Assembly: GCA_009829735.1 (NCBI GenBank)
Contig: CM020620.1
Coordinates: forward strand, 28,800,951-28,864,950
Direction: 5' to 3'
DNA: 64,000 bases
Source of the DNA: Pyropia yezoensis
Lineage: Eukaryota; Rhodophyta; Bangiophyceae; Bangiales; Bangiaceae
The notes under the pieces: model-generated
What the model was told of the DNA's origin: nothing
Databases searched by the model: none
What the model saw: the letters and a program-made list of their open reading frames with translations, nothing else
Shown here: piece after piece, positions 11,468 to 23,224 of the stretch
How positions within the stretch are numbered: the stretch's first letter is position 1
How the letters are laid out: the number at the start of each line of letters is the position of its first letter
Translations under genes and position numbers: made by a program

Positions 11468-12643
11468 TTACCCCAGCAGCAACCGGATAGCCACCACAAT
11501 GACCACCACCACCACTAGCAAGGCCACCCAAAAGATCCGCCGACGGAGGTCCTTGCGCGCCGCCGTCTTGGCCAGCTGCGCACGCGCGCGACCCACATCC
11601 TCCGCCGCCGTGTCGAGGTCCCCCGCCACCTCCACCACCGTGTCGCCCTGTTCGCCAATCATGCCCGCCAGGTCCCGCATGATCGCCGCCGTCTCGGCCG
11701 ACGCGGCGGCAACGGCCGCCAGCTCTGAGTCCCGTGACGCCAGCAGCGCCGCCGTCGACCGCACCTCCCGCACCGCCGCATCCACGCGGCGGCCGGCCAT
11801 CACCGACTCGGCGCGGGGCGCCAGTGGCGCCGGCGCCCCATACGCCGCTGCCCCCCCACTCGCGGCAGACGATAGTAGCGGCGCCTGCTCGTCGTCGCCG
11901 CCCGCCGCCGCCCGCCGGCTGCCAGTGGTGGGGAGGCCATCGAGGCCGCGGCCACCGCCGCCGCCGCCGCCGCCCGCCGCGGCGCCCGGCGTCGCCGCGG
12001 CGGCGCCCGTGGCGGCCCAGGCGGCCACCGCCGCGGGCGTGGCCGTCGCGGCCGCCGCCTCGGCGGCCACCGACGCGGTGACGGCGTCGCGAAAGTCGCG
12101 GGCGGCCGCTTCAAACGCGGACCGCAGGCGGGACGCCTCGGTGGTCTTGGCCGCCGCGTCGTCCCCCCCTCCCCCTCCCCCCCCCCCGCCGCTGCCACCG
12201 GCGCCCCCAGCCGCCAGGCTGTCCAGGGCAGCCAGCCCGCCCGCCGCCTCCCGCGCCAACACCCGGTTGCGCGACCGCAGCGCGCGCATGCGGGGGAGGG
12301 CGTCCCCGGCGGGGGGCGTCGCCCCGCCCCTTGTCCTCCCCCCCGCCTTTCCCCCACCGCCCTCCCCCGCGCGGACCGACGCGGCCAAGCCCGTCAGGAC
12401 GGTGGTGTTGGTGGCGAGCTCCGCCAGCGCCCGCCGCACGCCGTCCGCGGCGGTGGCAAACGCCGACGCCGCGCCGGGGGGTGGCGGCGGTCGCGGTGGA
12501 CGGCCGCCACTCGGTGGCGGGGGGAGGTGGTGGGCGGCCGGGGGGGGGCACCCCGTTCCGCCCACCCCGGCAGCGTCGGTGGCGGGCGCTGGCCGGGGGG
12601 GGGGCACCCCGGCCGGCACGGCCGGGAGGTCGGCAAACGACAT
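11468..12643 (-). CDS. Qa-SNARE, syntaxin 7/12 (PEP12)-like
   Basis: This 391-residue tail-anchored protein is a target-membrane SNARE for vesicle fusion, probably in the endosome/vacuole pathway. The N-terminus is Pro/Ala-rich filler. An Habc-like helical region follows (about 75-240; ALAELATNTTVLTGL, ALRSRNRVLAREAAGGL, FEAAARDFRDAV), resembling the syntaxin 7/12 and PEP12 three-helix bundle but split by Gly/Ala inserts. The SNARE helix spans about 303-357 with MRDLAGMIGEQGD, where Gln332 fills the zero layer of a Q-SNARE. A basic stretch and one membrane segment (370-391) end the protein. The Met at 12643 starts MSFADLPAV; the frame stays open far upstream but turns into composition-driven Pro/Arg filler. 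Syntaxin identity is strong; the endosomal class is inferred from the N-terminal half. Confidence 0.85.
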   Translation of the reverse strand: MSFADLPAVPAGVPPPRPAPATDAAGVGGTGCPPPAAHHLPPPPSGGRPPRPPPPPGAASAFATAADGVRRALAELATNTTVLTGLAASVRAGEGGGGKAGGRTRGGATPPAGDALPRMRALRSRNRVLAREAAGGLAALDSLAAGGAGGSGGGGGGGGGDDAAAKTTEASRLRSAFEAAARDFRDAVTASVAAEAAAATATPAAVAAWAATGAAAATPGAAAGGGGGGGGRGLDGLPTTGSRRAAAGGDDEQAPLLSSAASGGAAAYGAPAPLAPRAESVMAGRRVDAAVREVRSTAALLASRDSELAAVAAASAETAAIMRDLAGMIGEQGDTVVEVAGDLDTAAEDVGRARAQLAKTAARKDLRRRIFWVALLVVVVVIVVAIRLLLG

Positions 12644-13589
12644 GGCGTCTTCGCCCGCCGCGGCGGCGGCAAGGCAGGGGGGGGGGGGGTCAGCGATGGG
12701 GAGCCGACCCGGCGGCCCCGCCGCCCCAACGGGGTTGACACAGAGTAGGGAAAGGGGGGGGGTCGATGGCGGGGAGTGCCGCCGCCGCCGAGGCCGCCCG
12801 GTGGGTGCCCCGGGGAACGGAACAGGACGGCAGAGAGGGGCGCCGTGAGCACCCGCCAGAGCCCCAGCCTGGGTGCCCACTGCGCGGGCAGCCTCGGTGG
12901 TGGTGGCGGCGTTGACAATGCCGCGGCTTGACGGGTAACGCAAGCGCTCTGCAGGGCGCGCGCGTACTGTATCCTCACCGGGGAGACAGGCCTGGTCCGT
13001 CCGCTCTCGGCCAAGAGCCGCGGCCCGCCGTTGTCTCCTCACAGGGCGTGGCGGTGCGCAGCTGGTGGTCACCTGTCCGGCCGACGGCATCAAGTCAACG
13101 TATGTACTGTACACACTTGCGAGTCCCGTACAATATGGGACTGTGAATGGGGCCGTTTCATTGGTGGAGACGTCCGTTCTGCCCGATATTGTTCTGGCAA
13201 CAACCAGATCCACGGCGACGCAGATCCCTCGTGGAACGTACTTGGCAAGTGACTTGGCGCCACAGTACTGGCCATCCAATGGAATAGGTCCCACAGACGA
13301 ATGTACAAATGCATCTCTTACAGTAGAGACGGCAGAGAGCGACAGGAGGCGGCGGCCCACCACCACCAACCACTGCAGCCGCAGCTGGCCTCACCAGCGT
13401 GGCCCTGCGCGCGCACACCCAGTGCATAGAAGGGACTGACGATCATCCCCCCCGCGTCTTATCACGCCCGTAGGGCAGAGCCCCCCCCTTCACCAGCACA
13501 CCCGCCACACCCGATTTTGTCAGGCGCGGCGTGGCGGAAAGGGAGGGTGAGGACGCCTCCTCCCCCCGACGCCGCCCAGGCGGTGGCCT

Positions 13590-13626
<37 letters not shown>

Positions 13627-15345
13627 CGTCGACCCCGCGCGCACCGCCGCGCATAGGCGCCAGCGTCTAGGGTGCCGTGGCGGCCGGTGGCCGTTGCGGG
13701 CCGCGGCGGCCACACCCGCCACAAACGCGCGCGGCGTCGCGGCGCTGTGGTCGTCGGTGCGGAAAGAGAGAGAGGGGGGCGGGGGTTGCCGGGGGGGGGG
13801 GGGGGGCAGAGCGGGCGGGAGGGGAGTGTGCCCTAGACGTGCCGCCCGCCCGCCGCCGCCGCCGCCTACGGCCACGCGCCCGCCGCGCGTCGACGCCCGC
13901 GCCCCCGCGCCGTACGGAGCGCGCGCCGCCCCGCGCCCCGCGCCGCCCGCCCGCCCCCCCTCCCCCCACCCGCGCGCCCGCCGCGCGCCCGCGCGCCCCC
14001 GCGGGGCCGCCGCGCCCGCCGCGCCGCGTCGCGTCGCGTCCCGCAGCGCCACGCCGCGTCGACGCCCGCCGAGCGCCGCCGCCGCCGCTGCGGCCGTTTG
14101 CCGTGCGTTGCTACCCCCCCCCCCACCACTCCACGCGCCCACACATCCCATCTATCCCCTACTCTTCCCACTCGCCGCTGACGCGGCTGCGGTACCGCCA
14201 CCGCCCCTCGACGCTGCGCCCGCCGCCGGCCGTGCGTCACGCGGTGTGGGGAGCGTGTGCGTGTGTGTGGGGAGGTGGTGGTGGTGGTGGGGGGGGGGGG
14301 TGGGGGGGGGGGTGGGGGGCGGGCGGGTGGGGGAGGAGCTGCTGGGTACGCGCCGCGCCACCCCACCGCCGCTCTTGGTACGTCTGCCCTCCCAATCCTC
14401 CCTCTTCCCCCCCCCCCCCCCTCCGCGCCCCCCCCCCTGTGGCGCGGCTCCCGAATCTGCGGTGCGCCCGACACTGTCACCGTGACGGGCACGCCGCCCC
14501 CATAGCCCCCTTTTCGATAGACGCCCCGCCGCGCCGCTGCGCCGCACACCACCCTGGACAGGCGGCTCCCGGGCATTGCCAGTGGCAGGGTGGGGGGGGG
14601 CGGGGGGGGGGCGGGGGGGTGGGGAAGTGTTGGAGTGGGGGGGTGGCAGGGCTGAAGGGGGGAGTGTGGGGTGGGGTCGGGTGGGGTGAAGGGGGGGGAG
14701 TGGGGAGGGAGTGGGGTGTGCACTTTTATTTACCTCGCCCCATCGAGCGAGAGGGGAGAGGGCCTGCCGTTTCCCCACTGACGCGTCGGGGGGGGGGGGG
14801 GGGCTGCCCTGACCTGGCGCCTACACCGGTCCGACGACGCACGCTACACCCGCGTCGTGCCGAGCCGCACCGCCCCGCGCCGACCCGCATTGTCCCTTGT
14901 GGGGGGGCGGTGTGGGGGGGGGGCGGGGGGGGGGGGGAGGGGGGTGGGGTGGGAGGAGCGGAGCTGGAGGGGCGGGGGGGGGGGAGGGGGGGGCAGAGGT
15001 GTGGCGGATTGCCCGTGCGCATCGGTACACTGGGGGGGGGGAGGTGGGGGGGCACCCGACGCCTCGAGGCGACGCGACGGCCGACGCCGCAGCGACTGGG
15101 TTTTTTTGGCTCCCACCTCGGATTGCCGCGGCCACTGCTGCCGCCGCCGCCGCCGCCTGCCCTTTCCACCGCCGTCGCCGCCGCCGCCGCCACTGCCTGG
15201 CGTATCGGTCCCTCGGCGGGGTGCCAGAGGGGGAAGGGGAGCTGTGGGGGGAGGAGGGGCGGCGAGGCCGCTGCCCCCGCGCGCATCCAGAGGTTGGGGG
15301 TTTGTGACTGCCTGAGTCGCCGCCGCCGCCGCCGACCCGCCAGGG
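12644..15345. other. Very GC-rich intergenic region with long G tracts
   Basis: This lies between the divergent starts of the syntaxin and the large 15346 gene, so it should hold both promoters. A less GC-rich island (about 13080-13330) includes TGTACTGTACACAC at 13103. A 37-base G run sits at 13590-13626, and further G runs interrupt about 13790-15000. Several frames of 200-560 residues are open on both strands, but they are Arg/Pro/Gly text with no domain, and opposite strands are equally open. I do not call them genes. Confidence 0.6.
13590..13626 (+). repeat. 37-base G homopolymer
   Basis: An uninterrupted run of 37 G. Runs of this length can form G-quadruplexes and are unreliable in sequencing, so the true length may differ. 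Confidence 0.8.
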
Positions 15346-15533
15346 ATGGATGAGCTACTCGCCCGCTTCAATGCCGGCAACGATGGCTCCCTCTTTACCG
15401 GCACGACGCCGCTGCCAGAGGGTGGGCCCGACATGAGCGGCCTCTTTGGGGACCCCGACGGCAGCCCCGGCGTGGCAGCGGGGGGAGCAGGGGGGGCCGC
15501 CGCCGCCGCGGGTGTCCCCACGGGGGGTGCGGT

Positions 15534-15564
<31 letters not shown>

Positions 15565-15567
15565 AGC

Positions 15568-15605
<38 letters not shown>

Positions 15606-17316
15606 GGACGGTGTCGCGGCGGACGGGGCAGTGGGGGGCTCCCCCGACGGCGTTGCGCTTGGCGCGTTGCCGTCCTTTGGCTTTTCCAGTGAGGCAGGCA
15701 CCGACGACCTGCTGTCGGGGTTTGGGGCGGGCTTTGGGGGGCCCGGCGGCGCGGACGAGGACTGCTTTGACCAGTACTTTTCGGGAGGGGGGTACACCCC
15801 GCGGCCAGCCGCCACCACCGAGGGGGGCGGGGGGGCGGGGGGGGGGCTCCCCGCCGCCGACCTGACCGCCGGCGGCGCCACCGCCGCCGCCCCTGCGGCG
15901 CCCGCCGGCCCCTCCCCCCCCGCCGCCGCTGCTGCCGCCACCTCTGCCGCTGTCGCCGCTGCCGCTGCTGCGACGGCGGCGGCTGCGGCGGCTGCCGCCC
16001 CCGCCACTGTGGCTGACGGTGGGGGCGGGGCAGGGGGGGGGGGCCCCGCCGGGGGGGGCGCCGCGGCGGCTGGCACCGCCGGCGCCACCGCCGGCGCGGC
16101 GGCGGGGGCGGGGCGGCCGTTTCGCGGCGGCGCCCCCGCCCCCGATCCGTCGCTGCTGCTGGGGGGCCTCTCCCAGCCGCCCACCCCGGCGCCGCCGGCG
16201 GGGGGGGGCGCGCCGGGGGGCACGCCCATGACCCCCTTCTCCCCTGGCTTTGGCCTCGGCCTCGTCGGGGGGCTGCCCACCCCAGGCGGCGCTCCTGGCG
16301 CGCCGGGTGCCGCCGCCGACGCTTTTGGGGACCCGGCCCTGTCGCTGGGCGCCAACATGTCGGCGGTGCTGGGGGCGCCGCCGAGGCCGGGTCAGCCGGC
16401 TGGGCCAGCGGCGGCGGCGGCGGCGGCGGCGGCGGGCGGCGGTCGCGGGGGGGGGGCACCCGCGACCGGCGGCGCGGCACCCCCCGGGCCTGGCGCGGGC
16501 GCCGCGTCGTCCCCGTCCACGACCTCGGCGGCGGCCGCAGCGTTGGCGGCGGCGCTGAAGGGCACCCCGAGCAAGCAGCCGGATCTGTCGCAGGTGCCAC
16601 CGCCGCCCGATTTTTCGTCCCACTTTGCAGGCCTGTCCTCCCCGTCGGGCGGGCTGATGCTGGGCGCAGACGACCTGGCCGGCTCTACGCCACGGCCACC
16701 ACCAGGGGGGGGGGGTGGCCCCGCCGGCGCCGGTGCCGGTGGCATGCTGTCCGCATCGGCGGCGGGTGGGGCGCCCCCACCAGCGGCGGGGTCGTCCCCT
16801 TTCCCGCCACCGGGGCTGTCATTGGCGTCCCCGCTCGGCGGCATGGGGGGCCAAGCCTTTTCGCTCACCTCGCCTGGGGCACACCCCTTTTCGCCCGACC
16901 GGCCGCCGCCGGCGCGGCCACCAGGAGGGCCCGGCGGCGCGGCGCCCGGGCTGCCCACCCCGGGCCGAGGCGGGGGGCTGAGCATGGCGTCTTCCCCGCC
17001 GGCGGGGCTGCCCAGCCCGTCAGCGGCGTTTTTGGACGGGGACTTTCAGTTCCAAGCGTTGCTGCAGGGCACGGAGAAGGCGCTGGCGCTCGCGCCCCCA
17101 GAAGGGGGGGTCCGGGATGGCCCCGGTGGGACCGCCGCTGGCGCCGGCGGTGCGGTTGCGAGCGCCGACAGTGGGGTTGGGGGCGGCGCAAGGGCGGCGA
17201 CCGGTCCGATGCCATCTGCGCAAGCCAAGATGGCCGCCTCCGCGACCGGCGGCCCTGTCCAGGTTGTGAGCCCGCCGCGGCCTGAGCGACCGCCGCTACC
17301 ACAGCCACCACCACCA

Positions 17317-17352
<36 letters not shown>

Positions 17353-17358
17353 CCGTCG

Positions 17359-17390
<32 letters not shown>

Positions 17391-20016
17391 ACAGCAGGCG
17401 AACAAGGAGGCACTTTGGAAGAAAGCACAGCCGCCACAACCCCCGCCGCCTTTTGACGCGATGGCGGGACGTCCTTCGGCGGCCGCGGCATCGGCGGCCG
17501 CAGCAGCGGCAGCTACAGCGGCCGCGGCGACGGCGGCGGTTTCTCGGGTAGGACCTGGTGGATCTACACCGGCGGCGGCGCGAGCCGCCAAGGCGCCGAC
17601 GCAGGGGCCATTACGGGGCTCTCAAGGGCACCCTCAAGCACATCCCCTAGGTCAACGGCCCCAGCCATCTCCCCCACCTTCGCAGACGCGGAAAAGCCCA
17701 TCACGGGCAGCGGAAGCAGCAGCCGCTGCAGCGTCGCCGTTGAGACATCCCTCTCCTGTAGCTCTCGTGCCCGCAGCAACGTCCCCGGGTAACGCCATGG
17801 TGCCCTCTGGTGGAGGTGGCACGGCGTCGACTGCGGACAAGGCGCGAGCGGGGGGGCTCCTCCCCAGACCCGCAATTGTCAAGCCCTCCCGCGTACGAAA
17901 ACGGCGGTACTCGCCGTCCGTGCCTGTGGTGGTTAACTTGCCCGCCCTCAAGACTGGGCGGGCAAAGCAAAAGCTGCGCGTCCTGGCTGACGGGGTGGTG
18001 GTGTCGTCGTGGAAGTTGTCCCGGTCTCCTACTGCGTTTGTTGAGGCCGCACGGCGGGAGATGCTGGCGTCAGACGCGGCGGTTCCCATGGACACGGATG
18101 AGCCCCGTGTGCCGGCGTTGGATCCGTCGACTGAGGATGCGCTGATCACCTCTCTGTTACATGTGGTCAGTGCCGCAATGGCGCCGTCATCGCGTCTGCT
18201 GAACTATGTGCGGTACGCGCTGCTGGCTGGCCTGGTTTGCTCGCGAACTGTCTTGGCGCATACAATCCGCTTTTCGGCAGGTACCGGCGTCTCCCGGCGG
18301 GTACAGGAGGGCTTTGCTGCACTGCTCTTGGAGATGTTACCGTGGTACGATGTGATGCCTGGTACGGGGGGCAAGGCGCTGGACTCTGAAGTGGATGACT
18401 TGCTGGCCGCCACGCGGCTGTTGCTTGAAATCTGCCCTGCTGACACTGTGGACGTGCTGTGCGGGGACGACCGGGTGGTGGCGTTGCTCCGGGCGGCGGG
18501 GCGTCGTAACCCAAGCGCGTGGCCGTCTATTGACAAGTTGGCTGCCAGAGCACAGCAGTCTCAACCACAGGCCAACTTCGCCGGCCTCGCTCGTCTGCGC
18601 CTTGGACTCAACACCTCCTTGACACCGCTCGCAGATTTTATGAACGCACAGCGGGAGGCGGCGCTATCCCCTCGGATGGTGGCGGAGCGGCGCGCGCGCG
18701 CTCGGCTGAGTTCGTCCTCAAGTGGCGGCGGGGAAGCCCCTGCCGCGACGGCCAAGGGCGTCAGTGGCACAACCGGCGGTGCTCCGGATGCGGGCGCGGC
18801 CGGCAGCGCTGGCAGCATTGTCCGGCCACCTTCCCAGCAGGTCCCCCCGCATGTCGCCAGGGGCCTGTCGAGGGGCGTGCGTGTGCTGTCGGTGGGCAGC
18901 AACGTGCTGCACCTCCTCCGCGAGACGGTGCACCCGGCGGCGGTGGCCATTTTTGGGACCGACATTGCATTGGCCCTGAACCAGCTGTGGAGCGGGACGG
19001 AGCCGCCGGGTGGTGACGTGGTTCTGCTCCTCAACATTGAGGCGTCCTCCCGCAAGCTGAGTTCGTCCCGTTCAGCAACGGCGGGGCTGGGCGCCCGCGC
19101 AAGGGCCGTGGAGTCTCTCATTGTACATATGGGTCGGGTGGCGGCCGTGCCCGGCGCCTCTGACGAGTGGCTTCGATCCTGGGGTGGCTTGCCGCGGGTG
19201 GCACGGCTCTTGCGGGACGCCCTCCCTCAAGCAAAGGTCTCGCTCAACACGGACACCTCGTGCCTTATCGCAGCAACGGCGGTGGCGGGGGTAGTGGCGC
19301 TGGCGCTCTCGTCGGGTCTGGACCCTAGCCCACTGCCGCCCACCGAGGCGCATGGCGAAGGCGGCGGCATGTCTTCCGCAGCGGGGGAGGATGCCAAGCC
19401 GCCCGCCGTTCCTTCTGGGGCTAGCCACCCCCAAGGCAATGGCAATGGGGTGGTTGGCAATGCGTCCGGGGCCAACGTCGACGGCGCCAGAGCGGGGAAG
19501 CGTGCGGGACCAGCTGGGGGGGGACCCCCTCACGTGAGTCCGCAGGAGCTGGACGAGGACGTTGTTGAGCTTGCCGAAGAGGTGTGCGCCGCGTCCATTG
19601 GCTTTCTGGAGGAAGCCGCGCGGTCGGAGGAGCCCCCCGTGTGGCAAAACATTGGCCTGTGGCTCCTCCTCTTGGTCTGCCGCATCGACGGCCTTGCGCG
19701 CGGGGGGGGGTGCGACCAGGCGCGCGCCGCGTCGGTGCTGCGGCTGTGGACGACGGGCGGGTGGGGGGCGCCTAGCTTTGCGGGTGGCAGCGTCCGCAGC
19801 GGGCGGGTGTCGAGTGGCTGGCCCGCGGGTCGGGTGATTGGCGTGAGCGGGTCGGGGTCGACGCATCCACGGTCAGGGGGCGGCCGCCTGGGCGCCAATG
19901 GCTGGGACAGCATGGCCGCCGTCGCTTCCTCGGCGGTGCTGTCCGTCGTTGACGCGGCGGACATGGACGGCGATGATGCCACGCTGCACGCGCTGTGCTC
20001 CGAGTTTGTGTGTTGA
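15346..20016 (+). CDS. Large low-complexity protein; possible Mediator tail subunit (MED24/MED5-like)
   Basis: This is a single-exon frame of 1556 residues starting MDELLARFNAG. Residues 40-840 are disordered text with Gly and Ala runs, a Pro run (about 650-670) and 13 consecutive Gln at 672-684, typical of transcription-machinery proteins. A basic KPSRVRKRRYSPSVP (about 846) opens an ordered, largely helical half to 1556. Within it, SSRLLNYVRYALLAGLVCSR followed by AALLLEML resembles the helical repeat of Mediator tail subunits such as MED24/MED5; this is recollection of pattern, not a search result. Nuclear localisation and a transcription role are inferences from polyQ plus that pattern. 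Alternatives are another HEAT-like scaffold or a lineage-specific protein. That it is a gene is strong; the function is weak. Confidence 0.75.
17359..17397 (+). repeat. Polyglutamine-coding CAG/CAA tract
   Basis: 13 codons for Gln, mostly CAG with some CAA interruptions, directly after a Pro-coding CCG/CCA tract inside the 15346 gene. CAA interruptions usually stabilise such tracts. Confidence 0.9.
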
Positions 20017-20362
20017 CCCGCGGAAGCTGGGGGGGGGGGCACGGCCCGACGCTGCCGCCCCCACACGCGCACCGCCACCACCCGTCGACCGCTGCATATT
20101 TTGTCTATTCTTGCCGCGACGGAGGGGTGAAGCTCTGTGGCCAGCACTCACGACAAAAAAAAACAATAAGAACACAACCCTTTGGCCCTGTTTCCATGCA
20201 TGATGATCTGTATCGATGAGGCCAGGGCCTTGCCGCTGAACCAGACTGTGGCGGTGCGTCGGTGTGCTTTCCAACCAGCATACATATCCTCTGCACTGTG
20301 CTCCTAGCGTACAAAAAGAGGTCATGACGGCATGCGCGAGAGAGGACATGCTGCTGTATCAT
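20017..20362. other. Convergent spacer
   Basis: 3' flanks of the large gene and of the hydrolase gene. A candidate poly(A)-signal-like AATAAG lies near 20163 after an A run. Nothing else is seen. Confidence 0.5.
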
Positions 20363-22114
20363 CTACGCCGCTCCCACCGCCAGGCCCGCTGCGCAGGTTG
20401 CGACGAAACGCTCCACCACGGCCGCCGTTGCGACGGGCGCGGCCTGCAGCGCCAGGTGCGGCGCACCCGCGACGCGCACCCAAGGTACGTCCCTCCGGGC
20501 GGCCCGCATGTCCGACGCGTGGTCCGTGTTGGCGACGACCACGTCGGCGGCGCCTGCCAGGTAAAGGAGCGGCACAGAGCGCGGGGAGAAGAGGCCTCGG
20601 TCGGCCCACAGGTGGCTGGATTCCGCCGTCAGGCACAGCCGCGCCCTGTGGCGGAGCGCCGCGGGGCTGACCGTCGCGACGGCGGCTTGGACTTCTGCGG
20701 GGCAAAGGGGGCAAATAAACGGATAAGCCGCCGCGGAGCAGAGGTCCACCCTTCCAAACAGGTTATGGGTGGGTGCTCTTCACACAAACTCGCACGCACA
20801 CACAGGGCAGCGTCAGTTGCTACAAGCTCCCATGGCCTCGACCCCCCACCACCATGATGGGCACGCCCAGCAGTTGGGACGGCCAAGCCTGAAAAGAACA
20901 ATATGTAGGGCAATACGCGAGCAACCTTTGGACACTGGGGCCGCACAAAAGAAAAACGGGGGGTGCCAGCACGGGGGGGGGGGTGGGGTACGGGGGATGC
21001 AAGACCAACATACCTCGAGCCAGGTCAACGGCGGCGGGGTCGCCGCCTCCGAGAAGGGCGCGGGCGACAATTTCGGGCGGCGGCTGCGCGCGGAACATCC
21101 ACTCAGGCGGGCCTTGGGCGGCAAGGAGGCCCCGTGTCGCCAGGCCGGGTAGGGGTGTTGACGTGAAGGCGTTGACTAGAACAATACCGGCCAGTCCCGG
21201 CGGGCGCGTGTCAGCGTACCGCAAGGCCACTAGGGAAGGGGGGGGGGAAGGCGGGACGTCCATACGAGGACAGCCGCCGCCAAGTCCGCGCGACCGCCCA
21301 GTCGAGAGAGAATTGTACGACACACAGCAGGAGAAGGGACGGTCCACAAATGAGAATACAAAACGGGCAAAAGGCAGTACCTGACAGAACCGACCCATCG
21401 ACGCCGCGACCGAGAAAAGAAACAAAAAGCAAGCTCTCAAACAGAAACAGTCAAGAGAAGAGCGAACTACCTCCGCAGCACGTACCGTGACCTGAAAAGC
21501 TTTGGGCTACAACCACGTAGCGCCCCGTTGGATGCATTTCCCTCGCTTGAGCAGCAAAGGTCGGCACCACCCCACTGGCCAGCTGCGCTGTGTCGAGCAG
21601 CTCATTGCACGGGTACGAAGCTTCCTGCGATAGGCGAAAGAAAAGAAAAAGACAAGCAAACGAAAGTGGACAATGACTTCACGTCCAGGCAACCAGAGCA
21701 CGCGGTAGAGGTCAGCACCCAAGCAGAGTCTCTCCACATGAACTAGACAAGGAAGAGAGAAGGAAAAACACACAGACATTCGCCATACATGCACGCTCGC
21801 CGCAGGCTCAGCCCGAGAGAAAGAAGCAAAAGAAGCAAGTCAACCAGACGCACCACGAGGCTGATCGACGGGTCAAGGGCGGACCGAAATTGTCCACCAA
21901 GCAGGGCCGTCCCGTCCATGCCAGGCAACAACACAACTGCCGGGGACGGCTCCGTCATGGACACCCCCGTGGACGCGACGGGCCCCCCCGCACGCGGCGG
22001 GGCCGGCCGTGCTGGCAAGGACGCCGACCGTCTCCACAGTCGGAGACATCGGCGCGGCGCGACGGTCGGGATGGCCGCCCCAAATGGGACGGGAATGGGT
22101 GGTGCAAACGCCAT
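20363..22114 (-). CDS. Alpha/beta hydrolase, four exons, possible plastid targeting
   Basis: Exons 22114-21854, 21624-21486, 21229-21014 and 20694-20363 join in consistent phase into 315 residues. Donors are GTGCGT, GTACGT and GTATGT; acceptors are GCAG, CTAG and GCAG; introns are 229, 256 and 319 bp. The product has the alpha/beta hydrolase layout: oxyanion-side VVLLPGMDGTALL (near 60-72), nucleophile elbow VVVAQSFSG with Ser129, LAGAAD with the acid Asp256, and GAPHLALQ with the base His285. The set is most like the group of small plant, algal and bacterial hydrolases with an AESFSG-type elbow. Residues 1-50 are rich in Pro, Arg, Ala and Ser and start MAFAPPIPVPF; an early Phe is common in red-algal and glaucophyte plastid transit peptides, so chloroplast import is plausible. 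The substrate (ester or lipid) cannot be read from sequence. Confidence 0.8.
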
Positions 22115-22689
22115 GGGAGCGGGGGACGTGGACGGCCGTGACGCCGACAGGGTCAACGTCAATGAGGCCTCTCTCCTTGGCTGCTTCTCGCGGCAACAGC
22201 CGGTGCATTGGGTGCAGTTTATACATCCCAAAACAAAGAACCAAAGGTGTGATTGGACGAACCGTGGCATTTACGAGAAAAAAAAAAACCTCAAAATCAC
22301 CCTGCATGGACATCGTGACCATGGCGGGCGGCTGCGGATAGGACGCACCATAATGTACGCCTCAACCATACCTTCTTCACACAGGGGCGGACAGGTGTGT
22401 GGGATGGCAGTGGCCATGGCCACCTCTCGCGCATCATTCCCCAATGAACCACTGACCGGCGCTCGCAACAGTGAAAGGGCCGGGGACGCCTGCCTGAAGA
22501 GCGGTCATAGGGCCCCAGTAGCTGCGGCGACTCCGTCAAAAGGTGGGAGAGCACCACCACCAAAGGAAGAAGGTCAGATAACCAACAGCGGCGCACAGCG
22601 TAGAGTGTTCCGCTGGAGCCAGCCTCTTCGGCGTATTAGGCTACATCAATGCCAAAGGAACTGTGTGCGCCATGAACGGCACTAACCAG
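22115..22689. other. Spacer upstream of the hydrolase
   Basis: This should contain the promoter of the minus-strand hydrolase gene. An A run at about 22279-22288 reads as a T run on the coding strand. No gene is seen. Confidence 0.5.
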
Positions 22690-23224
22690 TCACGCACTTG
22701 GATACCGGGAGTTGACGACGGGGGAAGCCGGCGAAGCTCCCACCCCAGTCGCCGCCTGCCCCAGTCGCTCTTGAGCAGAGCCATCCGCTTCAGCGGAAAG
22801 ACCCCGCAGGTGAGCCTGGAACACCCAGCGCCACCGACAGCGTGTGCGTCAAGACGTGGTAGGGCGCAGCGGGCGAAAGAGCAACGAACACATCAGACGG
22901 TGAGACGAAGCAACAAAGGCATCAGAAACAGAGCCTGGAGTCACGAGGCGGAAACGAATGGACCCGATACCAACGGCAAAAAAACACGCGGCACACGTGG
23001 TTGAAGAAGAGTGAGCGCATACGCAAGCAATAAATGTGACTACCGACACGCACCATCGTTGTTCCATCATTCACAGCATTATCCCCAGGCTTGTCCCGCT
23101 GTACGCCCTCCCCCGCACGGCGAGACGTCACAATGGGCACCAGCAGCGCCGTCGACGCAATTGTGGAGACGCCCAGGAAGACGAGGATGGGGCCGGCAAG
23201 CCGGTCGAGCGCAGACCGAGGCAT
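22690..23224 (-). CDS. Small single-helix membrane protein, two exons (tentative)
   Basis: Exon 23224-23054 (57 codons) and exon 22815-22690 (41 codons plus stop) join in phase 0 through a 238-bp intron with donor GTGCGT and acceptor TTCCAG, matching the size and donor style of the neighbouring hydrolase. The 98-residue product starts MPRSALDRLAG, has one strong membrane segment (about residues 9-33, PILVFLGVSTIASTALLVPIV), then a basic SRR and a polar tail. The layout resembles small mitochondrial or ER membrane-complex subunits, but I do not recognise the family. A pyrimidine tract and AG just upstream of the first exon leave open an additional 5' exon. The gene model rests on frame, splice sites and the hydrophobic helix only. 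Confidence 0.4.

Noticed and set aside
13517-15353. Open frames of 320-560 residues on both strands upstream of the large gene
   Set aside because: Text is Arg/Pro/Gly only, the opposite strand is equally open, and there is no domain. This is expected from extreme GC content.
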